A stretch of DNA of 30,151 nucleotides from a virus, in the IMG/VR virus record IMGVR_UViG_3300025674_000241, positions 1-30,151 of that record, one strand, 5' to 3'. The notes under the pieces were generated by a model, which was not told the DNA's origin, did no database searches, and saw nothing but the letters and a program-made list of their open reading frames with translations. Made by a program: the position numbers and the translations under genes. This document shows positions 23,384 through 29,084 of the stretch, piece by piece; within the stretch, counting starts at the first letter, position 1, and the number at the start of each line of letters is the position of its first letter.

Positions 23384-23388
23384 GTCAT

Positions 23389-23483
23389 GGTGATGTGATG
23401 TTGTTGGATGCGCACCACGTTCAGGGCCGGTGCCGCCCGTAAATAGTAGCACTGCAGAGCAGTCCTGTAAATAGGTGCGCCTG
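23389..23483 (-). promoter_or_regulatory. Structured leader of the MoxR operon
   Basis: In the leftward strand GCGCACC (23474-23480) can pair with GGTGCGC (23410-23416), enclosing ACTGC-TCT-GCAGT (23451-23463) and a GGGC/GCCC stem, giving a possible three-way junction. The junction strands share CTATTTAC-A/G-GG. It ends in AACAACATCACATCACC before ATG 23388, a leader sequence repeated elsewhere in the window. Confidence 0.45.
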
Positions 23484-23657
23484 CTACTTGGTCGGATACA
23501 CGCAGAGGCCGTGCCAGTTTGAGATGTGATGCTCATTCATGACGATTTCCTTTGCGTGCCTAGTGTCTTGAGCCTCCACTGCGCACAGAAATTTCCACGA
23601 ACCGGTTTTGTTACTAAACACATCGAAGCTTTGCGCTGCTTTAGTTTCCTTTTGCAT
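23484..23657 (-). CDS. Small hypothetical protein
   Basis: A 57-residue frame starting MQKETKAAQSFDVFSNKTGS and ending HGLCVYPTK. It has three aromatic/charged clusters with Trp, His and Cys, consistent with a small folded protein. I prefer this frame to a basic, less protein-like frame overlapping it at 23537-23725, because of its composition and its clean position before the structured leader. No family is recognised. It sits immediately upstream of the MoxR operon leader. Confidence 0.5.
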   Translation of the reverse strand: MQKETKAAQSFDVFSNKTGSWKFLCAVEAQDTRHAKEIVMNEHHISNWHGLCVYPTK

Positions 23658-23810
23658 GGTTTAGTTAAAAGCTCAGTTAGGTTAGCACACGCTGACTTTT
23701 GCATTGTGTTAGTTACAAGGTACACACTGGTATGTATGGATTAAAACTACATAGGAAAACATTTTAGAATAAGCTCTAACTTAACGTGAATTTCTAGGGT
23801 TTGCGCTTAG

Positions 23811-24161
23811 TTAGCTTCTTGCAGTATTGAAGCTGCAATCTGCAGCGTCTTCCGTATCGAACTCTGGAAAATCAAAGTTGCACCGACCGTTCAGGTTGTA
23901 CCCGCAACTCCCGCAGGGGCTCTCAGCTAAAGGATTGAACTTCCTATTCATGATCTGCTCGGCTATCTTTTTCAGAAAGATAACTTCTTCGTAGAAAGCC
24001 TGTGATACTTCGTACGTTGTTAGCCTGTAGCTGCACTCTGCGCATTCTCTGCGACGCCTGATCGCTTTGTACTTGTTCCTTCTTGTTTCGATTGTTTTGA
24101 ACGCTACCGCTTTGCACTTTGGGCAGCTTAGGGCTTCGTAGCTTGTTCCTGGTTTGAACAT
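23811..24161 (-). CDS. NrdR-like zinc-ribbon protein
   Basis: A 116-residue protein. Residues 13-50 match the N-terminal zinc ribbon of the ribonucleotide-reductase repressor NrdR: CPKCKAVAFKTIETRRNK, then RRRRECAECSYRLTTYE, with four metal-binding Cys. The ATP-cone domain of NrdR is absent. Instead there is a helix and a second Cys set (SPCGSCGYNLNGRC and a later C). It may bind NrdR-type DNA boxes to alter host nucleotide metabolism, or merely bind DNA. It lies beside the tRNA. Confidence 0.7.
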   Translation of the reverse strand: MFKPGTSYEALSCPKCKAVAFKTIETRRNKYKAIRRRRECAECSYRLTTYEVSQAFYEEVIFLKKIAEQIMNRKFNPLAESPCGSCGYNLNGRCNFDFPEFDTEDAADCSFNTARS

Positions 24162-24173
24162 TGTGTGTAATGA

Positions 24174-24246
24174 TGGGGATCGTGAGGATCGAACTCACCT
24201 AAGGCGGATTATGAGTCCGCTGCATTCACCAGATTGCTAGACCCCC
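24174..24246 (-). tRNA. tRNA with anticodon CAT (Met or Ile2)
   Basis: Full cloverleaf on the - strand: acceptor GGGGGTC/GATCCCC (one G-T pair) with discriminator A, D-arm with GG in the loop, anticodon stem GCGGA/TCCGC around CTCATAA (anticodon CAT), and T-arm GTGAG-TTCGATC-CTCAC. CCA is not encoded. It could be elongator tRNA-Met or the CAT tRNA-Ile that needs lysidine; the sequence alone does not decide. Confidence 0.93.
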
Positions 24247-24255
24247 GAGTGCTTT

Positions 24256-24579
24256 TCAGCAGGGATCGTAATCGTAGCCTATCTTCACGTCTACGACATC
24301 ACACGGTAACACTCCGTAAGGTCGCGCATCGTGATGTTTGCTGAAATAAGGCGACTGACCCATAGACAGAACGTCTCCCGTTTCTACATAGTGATACATA
24401 AACTGCCTAAACGCTTGTAGTTCCTGCTTAGTTACGTTCTCTAGGCGTGTCTCATCGTTATTGAGCAGAGCATCTGCCCATTGCGCAGGTATTTGAAACC
24501 AGATGTGATTGTCCGTCACGGCCGACCGTGGCAATTTAAGTAGGCCATCTAGCTTAACTAGACAGCCTGCATAGTCCAC
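24256..24579 (-). CDS. Phage protein with HDA-PYGVLPCD motif
   Basis: A 107-residue protein from GTG 24577-24579. It carries IPAQWADALLNND and the C-terminal block PYFSKHHDARPYGVLPCDVVDV. The same blocks occur in the protein at 28794-29051 (LPAHWASVLINHD and FRKYHDAQPYGVLACD), so the two are paralogues. This is a small family I recall from many phages, function unknown. The invariant His-Asp and Cys-Asp may be a binding site. Confidence 0.65.
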   Translation of the reverse strand: MDYAGCLVKLDGLLKLPRSAVTDNHIWFQIPAQWADALLNNDETRLENVTKQELQAFRQFMYHYVETGDVLSMGQSPYFSKHHDARPYGVLPCDVVDVKIGYDYDPC

Positions 24580-24585
24580 TACATT

Positions 24586-24696
24586 TTAGGATTGCCTAGG
24601 AAGGAAGAAACACAGAGCGCCCAAGATGATCAGCAGGGGAAGCTTAGTAGCCCACCCCAGACCAATCAGAAATCCACCGATCATTAAAGAATTCAT
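24586..24696 (-). CDS. 36-residue hydrophobic peptide
   Basis: Frame MNSLMIGGFLIGLGWATKLP then LLIILGALCFFLPRQS, almost entirely hydrophobic with one or two membrane passes. It fills the gap between two genes and ends 7 bases before the next GTG. Small phage membrane peptides of this kind are common, but the evidence is limited to hydrophobicity and position. Confidence 0.45.
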   Translation of the reverse strand: MNSLMIGGFLIGLGWATKLPLLIILGALCFFLPRQS

Positions 24697-24707
24697 TGAG
24701 TAACCTC

Positions 24708-24980
24708 TCAGTTAATTTGGTTGATGCGAGCTTTGAGCTTTGCAGCAGCTCTGAACAAACTGCCGTTTATACGTTGTCCGTATGTCTGCTCGATGTACTC
24801 ACAAATGTTGTTCACGGCTTCGATGTGCTGAGGCTCCCAAACTGAGTCAAACTCATCTGTGTTGTACTTAATAACTTGTTCTAGAAGATAAGGCGTTACT
24901 AAATCAAGTAACGCTTCAACGTCAGGTGTCATTTGGGAAAAGGGGTAGAGGGCAAAGGGACTATCATCAATCCTCGTCAT
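24708..24980 (-). CDS. Hypothetical helical protein
   Basis: A 90-residue protein from ATG 24978-24980 (MTRIDDSPFALYPFSQ), overlapping the upstream gene by 14 bases. A downstream ATG at 24930-24932 (MTPDVEALLDLVTPYLLEQV) is an equally good start. It is mostly helical and ends FRAAAKLKARINQIN. A CCATGC-CGA-GCATGG hairpin lies just before the first ATG and may affect which is used. No family is recognised. Confidence 0.55.
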   Translation of the reverse strand: MTRIDDSPFALYPFSQMTPDVEALLDLVTPYLLEQVIKYNTDEFDSVWEPQHIEAVNNICEYIEQTYGQRINGSLFRAAAKLKARINQIN

Positions 24981-25134
24981 TCCATGCTCGGCATGGTTGG
25001 CGGGTGACATAGTAATGGGCGAATGAATCGCTCAGGTTGTACTCACGAGCAGTAGCAAAAGCTTCTTTGCTGTCTGTAAATTGATCGACAGTTTCGAGTC
25101 GATCGTTGTCTCTACGTTGAATGAAGTAAGGCAT
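24967..25134 (-). CDS. Small hypothetical protein
   Basis: A 55-residue protein MPYFIQRRDNDRLETVDQFT, a helical middle, then SFAHYYVTRQPCRAWNDED. The beta-helix-beta layout and RPC-AW ending resemble a small phage family I have seen but cannot name. It follows a stop-codon hairpin by about 32 bases and overlaps the next gene. Confidence 0.6.
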   Translation of the reverse strand: MPYFIQRRDNDRLETVDQFTDSKEAFATAREYNLSDSFAHYYVTRQPCRAWNDED

Positions 25135-25166
25135 TGTGTACGCTCTATAGAATACTATGCGGCGGC

Positions 25167-25179
25167 CCCGCGAAGCGGG
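25167..25179. repeat. Stop-codon hairpin (copy 1), CCCGC/GCGGG
   Basis: CCCGC-GAA-GCGGG, one base from the TGA of the leftward gene at 25181. No U-tract follows. The + strand contains GCGAAGC, a heptamer known to form unusually stable DNA mini-hairpins. Confidence 0.75.
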
Positions 25180-25180
25180 A

Positions 25181-25546
25181 TCAGACTTGTGCGTATTCTC
25201 CCCGATCCACAACCCATTGGCTCTGTGGTTCCATCAAACGAGGCTCATCATCTTGCGCAGACAGATACCACTTGTGCGCTGTTTGATAAACACCAGCACC
25301 GGGACAAAACTCACCAAGCACTGCGTTGATGCGCGACTTAGTTGTAGGTGTTTGGTATCCGCAGTCGCAGATAGTTACATGCTTAGGTGTAACTACAGCC
25401 ACGGGCGAACCGTGCAGCAACACAGTGCACCGCTCGATTGGTTCGTCTGCATGTTGAAAGTCTGTGCAGATAACTTCTGTGTTTGCAGACTTCCAGTTCT
25501 TCTTGTTGTAGATAGCCAGCAGCATTTGCTTTTCAATCTGTCGCAT
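25181..25546 (-). CDS. Phage protein with TPTTKSRIN motif
   Basis: A 121-residue protein: MRQIEKQMLLAIYNKKNWKS, then NTEVICTDF, CTVLLHGSPVAVVTP, and CGYQTPTTKSRINAVLGEF at about residues 60-80. This order (N-terminal helix with NW, LHG strand, then TPTT-SRIN helix) is a common small phage family of unknown function. The ATG start lies 34 bases from the divergent ATG at 25581. It ends at a stop-codon hairpin. Confidence 0.65.
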   Translation of the reverse strand: MRQIEKQMLLAIYNKKNWKSANTEVICTDFQHADEPIERCTVLLHGSPVAVVTPKHVTICDCGYQTPTTKSRINAVLGEFCPGAGVYQTAHKWYLSAQDDEPRLMEPQSQWVVDRGEYAQV

Positions 25547-25580
25547 GGTTCTGTTAATGTGAGTGGAAAGGGTTACAACA

Positions 25581-25784
25581 ATGGGCGGCTTTCCTGCTGA
25601 GTTTCTGGCTCGCTACATCGAGGAGAATGTAGGACCGTTAGGTGCAGTTGGCCGGTTTCCGTTAGGACTGACAGGTTACTTAGCCGGTGTGCCCGGACTT
25701 AGCCCTGATGGAATTGAACGACCCGAAAGTAAGCCAGCTTTGTTTGGTGGTTTAGCTGGCTTGGCTGTTGATTCGTTCACTTGA
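25581..25784 (+). CDS. Small Gly-rich protein on the opposite strand
   Basis: A 67-residue protein from ATG 25581 (MGGFPAEFLARYIEENVGPL), chosen because GGAAAGG lies 8 bases upstream. It is rich in Gly, Leu and Pro and ends ALFGGLAGLAVDSFT. It is the only rightward gene in this small-gene region. Its stop directly abuts the stop of the leftward gene (TGA next to TCA at 25782-25787). No family is recognised. The ribosome site, one of the best in the window, supports it. Confidence 0.55.
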   Translation: MGGFPAEFLARYIEENVGPLGAVGRFPLGLTGYLAGVPGLSPDGIERPESKPALFGGLAGLAVDSFT

Positions 25785-25958
25785 TCAATAGTCTTGGTTG
25801 ACTATGTGTTCGAGTGCGGGGATGATCTTATCCTCGATTGCATCTAGTACATCGTTAGGCAGCACTTCTTTGGCAAGTATTTGCTTAAAGCGTGCTAGCG
25901 TGTGATACGCAAGGCTGTGCGAATCGAGTGTGTAGATGTCGTAAGGGAAGTGATTCAT
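25785..25958 (-). CDS. Small hypothetical protein
   Basis: A 57-residue protein MNHFPYDIYTLDSHSLAYHT, a helical middle, then EDKIIPALEHIVNQDY. No family is recognised. Its end is exactly back-to-back with the rightward gene, which supports both frames. Confidence 0.55.
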   Translation of the reverse strand: MNHFPYDIYTLDSHSLAYHTLARFKQILAKEVLPNDVLDAIEDKIIPALEHIVNQDY

Positions 25959-25997
25959 TGGAGTTAGTTTGTGTAGGCGGCGTGGGCAACCACAGGG

Positions 25998-26491
25998 TTA
26001 ACAGGAAGACCTGTAATAAAAGTCTGCATCGGGCAGAGTGTTGATGATCTCGATGAACTTGTCGCGTGCCTGTTTGAGAATTAAATGATCTTGGTCTGTG
26101 TGTCTGCGATCGTAGTGTTTGAGTAGATGCCCCCAATCGGGATTAGGAAACATACAGTCTATAGGATCCTCTCCATCGATAACTAACGTTGCGTCTTCGA
26201 TGAACTCCTCCAGAACTTTGGTGTCTACATAACAATCGGCGGCGTCGTTGTCAGCTTGTGCGTGCTCGATTATGTAATCGTGCAGCCAGCTTGTGCGTGC
26301 TCGATTATGTAATCGTGCAGCCAATGTGTGTTGCGCCAGTGCATCAATACGATGCGTACTGTAACTTGTTTGAAGTTAACTAGGCTGTCGGGCACACCGC
26401 ACAACTGCAAAGCTTGTGTAGCTTTGTCTGCTGTGTTGTCCCATGTATCTGAGAAGTAACAGTCTACTTCTAGGTACTGATCGAGTCCCAT
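25998..26491 (-). pseudogene. Phage protein with C-terminal DFYYRSS motif, split by a tandem duplication
   Basis: Two frames that belong to one protein. The first part starts at ATG 26489-26491 (MGLDQYLEVDCYFSDTW, then FKQVTVRIVLMHWRNTHWLH) and stops soon after the duplication. The second part continues NDAADCYVDTKVLEEFIEDA to the end DADFYYRSSC. A 35-bp tandem duplication (26253-26322) shifts the frame by two. Removing one copy gives an intact protein of about 152 residues. The order matches a widespread small phage family whose members end DFYYQSSW. It is either inactivated, phase-variable or an assembly artefact. Confidence 0.8.
26253..26322. repeat. 35-bp tandem duplication causing a frameshift
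   Basis: Two identical 35-base units in direct contact (26253-26287, 26288-26322), starting AGCTTGTGCGTGCTCG. Thirty-five is 3n+2, so the reading frame is lost; both copies encode WLHDYIIEHAQA in one frame. Confidence 0.92.
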
Positions 26492-26518
26492 GATGTTGTT
26501 GTGATTGTGTGAGTCGGC

Positions 26519-26532
26519 CCCGCGTTAGCGGG
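26519..26532. repeat. Stop-codon hairpin (copy 2)
   Basis: CCCGC-GTTA-GCGGG. In the leftward transcript the loop is TAAC and contains the TAA stop of the 26525-26692 gene. No U-tract. Confidence 0.75.
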
Positions 26533-26692
26533 AGTTGAGCTGTTGTTCTATCTTGGCGATAGTTATGTTCACAGCTTGGTATGGATCAGGCTCAATGATG
26601 GAAATCGGGATGGCGTTAACTGTATCCTTTAGGTGATACAACAAACCCACCCATGCTTTCTCTGACATTGTGATTGTTACTGGGGTGTTCAT
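26525..26692 (-). CDS. Small hypothetical protein
   Basis: A 55-residue protein from ATG 26690-26692 (MNTPVTITMSEKAWVGLLYH), ending IAKIEQQLNSR. A beta strand, a Trp helix and an amphipathic C-terminal helix are suggested. No family is recognised. The stop codon lies in a hairpin loop. Confidence 0.55.
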   Translation of the reverse strand: MNTPVTITMSEKAWVGLLYHLKDTVNAIPISIIEPDPYQAVNITIAKIEQQLNSR

Positions 26693-26714
26693 CACAGCGT
26701 GGGAAGTAACGGGA

Positions 26715-27014
26715 TCAAAGAGGAGTAATCGGGATACCACAATCGTCGTCGAAAGTGTAACCATCAGGAACTTCCCAAAGGTCACCATCCTGATGCAATC
26801 TCCAGGTAACACCATCGCTAACTATGCTCGCGTTGTTTAAGATGTTCTGCCACGCTTCCCAATACCATTCGTGATCTGGGCCAGCCTGACAAGTAAGCAC
26901 ATCGTTGTAGTCGACGCCTACACATTTAGCCCAGTGTTCGTCAGCATCAGAGCAATACAGTTGGGGGATGTAGACACCGTGGGAGTCAAGTAGGACGAGG
27001 TTAGGTTCAGTCAT
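26715..27014 (-). CDS. Hypothetical acidic Trp-rich phage protein
   Basis: A 99-residue protein from ATG 27012-27014 (MTEPNLVLLDSHGVYIPQLY). It continues with VDYNDVLTCQAGPDHEWYWE, VTWRLHQDGDLWEVPDGYT and an acidic end. The pattern (LLDSHGVYIPQ, QAGPDHEWYWEAW, WRLHQDGDLW) is a small phage family I recall without known function. It follows a stop-codon hairpin and a CAACAACATCACACA leader. Confidence 0.62.
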   Translation of the reverse strand: MTEPNLVLLDSHGVYIPQLYCSDADEHWAKCVGVDYNDVLTCQAGPDHEWYWEAWQNILNNASIVSDGVTWRLHQDGDLWEVPDGYTFDDDCGIPITPL

Positions 27015-27046
27015 TGTGTGATGTTGTTGGTAGTAGATGAAGGCGC

Positions 27047-27060
27047 CCCGCGTTAGCGGG
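27047..27060. repeat. Stop-codon hairpin (copy 3)
   Basis: CCCGC-GTTA-GCGGG, one base from the TGA of the 27062-27277 gene. No U-tract. Same sequence as copy 2. Confidence 0.75.
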
Positions 27061-27061
27061 A

Positions 27062-27277
27062 TCAATCAAACTCGCTAAGGTCTACATCTATAGGGCGCTC
27101 GATGATCTTGCGGCCCGTATCATGTACCTGCGACGTGATAACTACACGACCACACAGTGAATTGTATGCAGCCGGACATTCGCGCATCAGATGGTTGCGC
27201 ATCTCTGATGTCATGTAGTTGTTAACAACGTGCAGGATCTGGTCTTTGTGGAAGTCACGGATGTGGTTGTACATCAT
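27062..27277 (-). CDS. Small hypothetical protein
   Basis: A 71-residue protein MMYNHIRDFHKDQILHVVNN, then a RECPAAYNSLCGRVVITSQ strand and an acidic end LSEFD. Helix first, beta second. The ATG overlaps the preceding stop (ATGA); a second ATG follows directly. No family is recognised. Confidence 0.58.
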   Translation of the reverse strand: MMYNHIRDFHKDQILHVVNNYMTSEMRNHLMRECPAAYNSLCGRVVITSQVHDTGRKIIERPIDVDLSEFD

Positions 27278-27432
27278 AAGTAACCAAGTTGATTGAAGTT
27301 ATTTACAACTATTTGGCAGGCGAGGGACTTAACTTCGTCCAGATAATCTACTTCCCCAAATTGTGACTCAAGAAGGCAGATCAGATCCTCTTGAAGCTGC
27401 TCACGGACAGAAATAATGTCGGCGGTGTTCAT
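27274..27432 (-). CDS. Small helical protein
   Basis: A 52-residue protein from ATG 27430-27432 (MNTADIISVREQLQEDLICL), all helical and acidic. Its start lies 2 bases after the previous stop and its stop overlaps the next ATG. No family is recognised. Confidence 0.52.
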   Translation of the reverse strand: MNTADIISVREQLQEDLICLLESQFGEVDYLDEVKSLACQIVVNNFNQLGYL

Positions 27433-27434
27433 GT

Positions 27435-27629
27435 TCAGAATGTGATGGTTTGCTCGAAGGATGAAAATGTCTTGGCGCGTAAGTCTTCCAGCATAGTTAG
27501 ATGTTCGCGTGCCCAATCACCACCGGGATGATCTGGCGTTTCAGCAACTAACTGCAAGAGATCTTGCTCGTAGGCACGAATCATGCGGCGCATGAAGTCT
27601 CTATTTAAGTGTGTGCGAGTGTCGTACAT
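27435..27629 (-). CDS. Small hypothetical protein
   Basis: A 64-residue protein MYDTRTHLNRDFMRRMIRAY, then LLQLVAETPDHPGGDWAREH and a helical end. Two helices with a Pro/Gly turn. The ATG directly follows the upstream stop (TAAATG). No family is recognised. Confidence 0.55.
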   Translation of the reverse strand: MYDTRTHLNRDFMRRMIRAYEQDLLQLVAETPDHPGGDWAREHLTMLEDLRAKTFSSFEQTITF

Positions 27630-27794
27630 TTACTTAGGCCAAGCGTGGGAACTAATGATCTCGTTAGTGAATTGTGTGCGTACACATTGGCGGGCGATAG
27701 CTTCAGCCTCGCGGCAACTATCTGCTTCAGCGTGAATCTTGAAGTCGCCGTGATTGGCGGTTTCAACGTGCACAATGTAGTTGTACTTAGTCAT
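27630..27794 (-). CDS. Small hypothetical protein
   Basis: A 54-residue protein from ATG 27792-27794 (MTKYNYIVHVETANHGDFKI), with a helical SCREAEAIARQCV and end SHAWPK. It has a beta-beta-alpha-beta look, like small phage proteins with a Cys-containing helix. The leader has CTGTAACTAA, a sequence also upstream of the gene at 29051. Confidence 0.55.
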   Translation of the reverse strand: MTKYNYIVHVETANHGDFKIHAEADSCREAEAIARQCVRTQFTNEIISSHAWPK

Positions 27795-27802
27795 TGGATT
27801 AG

Positions 27803-28075
27803 TTACAGGTTGCGGAGATGAGAATAGCCAGGGACTTGGTAAGCATAGTCCGGCCCAGGCAATGTACGCAATAGGTGACGATAAGCTGCAACTGTACACT
27901 CAATGCGCGGCGCATTGTATGCGGCCTCACGCCAGATTCCAGGGACAGCGAGGTTACCTAGGTAACCCTCATCCCATGCGGCTACAGCTACATCGTCAAG
28001 ATCAAGTAGAACATAACAACGTTGAGGGTTACCGTTGCGATCGTTAGGTGCACAGTGATGTTGAATGGTTGCCAT
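27803..28075 (-). CDS. Hypothetical phage protein
   Basis: A 90-residue protein from ATG 28073-28075 (MATIQHHCAPNDRNGNPQRC), then YVLLDLDDVAVAAWDEGYLG and a C-terminal GPDYAYQVPGYSHLR. The opening APNDRNGNPQRC-YVLL is a recurring phage sequence pattern without assigned function. It begins about 28 bases after a stop-codon hairpin. Confidence 0.6.
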   Translation of the reverse strand: MATIQHHCAPNDRNGNPQRCYVLLDLDDVAVAAWDEGYLGNLAVPGIWREAAYNAPRIECTVAAYRHLLRTLPGPDYAYQVPGYSHLRNL

Positions 28076-28102
28076 GATGTTGGTGTGATTGTGTGAGTTG
28101 GC

Positions 28103-28115
28103 CCCGCGAAGCGGG
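28103..28115. repeat. Stop-codon hairpin (copy 4)
   Basis: CCCGC-GAA-GCGGG directly against the TAA of the 28116-28448 gene. No U-tract. Loop and stem are identical to copy 1, including the GCGAAGC heptamer. Confidence 0.75.
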
Positions 28116-28448
28116 TTACTTAATACCTGTAACTTCTTGGGCGACTTGATTAACAAACGTCCACACCATGTGATTAACCATGCCGCGCACGCTTGTGCTG
28201 TTCTTGGCGAATCGTTCTAGCCAAGCATCACCATACTTGTTGTAGAAATAATCCTCTACATCGTCTTCAAACTTGATGAAGAAGTCCCAAGTCTCGTGAT
28301 AATAGGTAAGCCCGTTAGGTGCACAAGCTGCACAACCTTTGCGGGCAATGTCCTGCAGATCTTCAAACGTTAGGAGTCCATTGTCTTCATTGATCAGATA
28401 CTCAACTGCGTGAGATGCAGTGAGCTGCGTGGATTGGCTCAGGGTCAT
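28116..28448 (-). CDS. Hypothetical phage protein
   Basis: A 110-residue protein from ATG 28446-28448 (MTLSQSTQLTASHAVEYLIN); a GTG three codons upstream is an alternative. A C-x-x-C (KGCAACAPNG) near residue 40 could bind a metal. The following FFIKFEDDVEDYFYNKYGD is strongly acidic. No certain family. The leader copies that of the gene at 29085-29402. Confidence 0.58.
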   Translation of the reverse strand: MTLSQSTQLTASHAVEYLINEDNGLLTFEDLQDIARKGCAACAPNGLTYYHETWDFFIKFEDDVEDYFYNKYGDAWLERFAKNSTSVRGMVNHMVWTFVNQVAQEVTGIK

Positions 28449-28551
28449 AACATTCACCAGCTACATGGCTGGCAGCTAACACAATGAGGGTAAGTCCCTC
28501 ATGTAACTAACCCAAACTGCAGTGCAGTCTGGGGATAGCTACAGGAGAGAA
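28449..28551 (-). promoter_or_regulatory. Leader module copy A with two hairpins and downstream terminator-like stem
   Basis: In order on the + strand: CCAGC/GCTGG (28457-28461 with 28468-28472), ATGAGGG/CCCTCAT (28484-28490 with 28496-28502), and CCCAAACTGC/GCAGTCTGGG with one mismatch (28511-28533). The third lies just past the 28552 gene and may end its transcript. The first two and the GGTGAATGTTATGA start region also occur at 29400-29456. ATG-TTA-TGA forms a two-codon upstream frame overlapping the real ATG. Confidence 0.6.
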
Positions 28552-28791
28552 TCAACGTTTGATCTTGGCAATCGGATAGCGATCACGCAAGATCTCTATA
28601 GCTTCATCTCTACATGAAGCACGGAAGTAATCTGCCCACAGACCTTCTTCATCCTGTGCAAAGTAGAGCGGTTCACCAACACCAAAGTAGATACCATCGC
28701 TGGTATAACCGCCTTGATTGAGTCTTTCCTTCTGCAAGTACACGCGGCCAGTGAACTGTTTGCAGAGCTTAGTTACTTCAAAAGGGAACAT
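28552..28791 (-). CDS. Small hypothetical protein
   Basis: A 79-residue protein MFPFEVTKLCKQFTGRVYLQ, then a beta-rich YTSDGIYFGVGEPLYFAQDE and a C-terminal helix CRDEAIEILRDRYPIAKIKR. No family is recognised. TCTGATCATG at its start is shared with the gene at 29051. Confidence 0.58.
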   Translation of the reverse strand: MFPFEVTKLCKQFTGRVYLQKERLNQGGYTSDGIYFGVGEPLYFAQDEEGLWADYFRASCRDEAIEILRDRYPIAKIKR

Positions 28792-28793
28792 GA

Positions 28794-29051
28794 TCAGAAC
28801 AGGAAAGTGAAGTTAATGCAGTCACACGCAAGCACACCGTATGGTTGCGCATCGTGATACTTACGGAAGGATGGTTCTTCATCCCAATCTGCAATAGTTA
28901 CAGTGCAGAACAATGAATCACCAAACTCACCGTCGATGAAGTTACTGATCTCCTGTTCTTCTTCGTCACTTGTGCCGGTGTAGTCGTGGTTGATCAGTAC
29001 ACTGGCCCAGTGTGCGGGCAGAGTGTAGGTAACTTCGCGCAGTTCAGGCAT
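28794..29051 (-). CDS. Paralogue of the 24256 HDA-PYGVLACD protein
   Basis: An 85-residue protein with LPAHWASVLINHD near its start and FRKYHDAQPYGVLACDCINF at its end. Both blocks match the 24256-24579 protein; the spacer differs in length and is acidic here (TSDEEEQEISNF). Two diverged copies in one phage suggest different partners. It ends 2 bases before the next ATG. Confidence 0.65.
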   Translation of the reverse strand: MPELREVTYTLPAHWASVLINHDYTGTSDEEEQEISNFIDGEFGDSLFCTVTIADWDEEPSFRKYHDAQPYGVLACDCINFTFLF

Positions 29052-29084
29052 GATCAGATAGCAATGGGATTGAGTTAGTTACAG

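Noticed and set aside
23537-23725. Leftward frame MQKSACANLTELLTKP
   Set aside because: Overlaps a more protein-like 57-residue frame (23484-23657); very basic with no pattern, though its CACAATG leader resembles real starts, so it is not excluded.
26270-26491. Treating the two fragments at 25998-26491 as separate genes
   Set aside because: Both contain the same 12-residue block made by the duplication and rejoin perfectly when one repeat is removed.
25167-28115. CRISPR array or IS remnants for the repeated GC hairpins
   Set aside because: Units are only 13-14 bases, 500-1400 bases apart, tied to stop codons, with no spacer pattern, transposase or target duplications.
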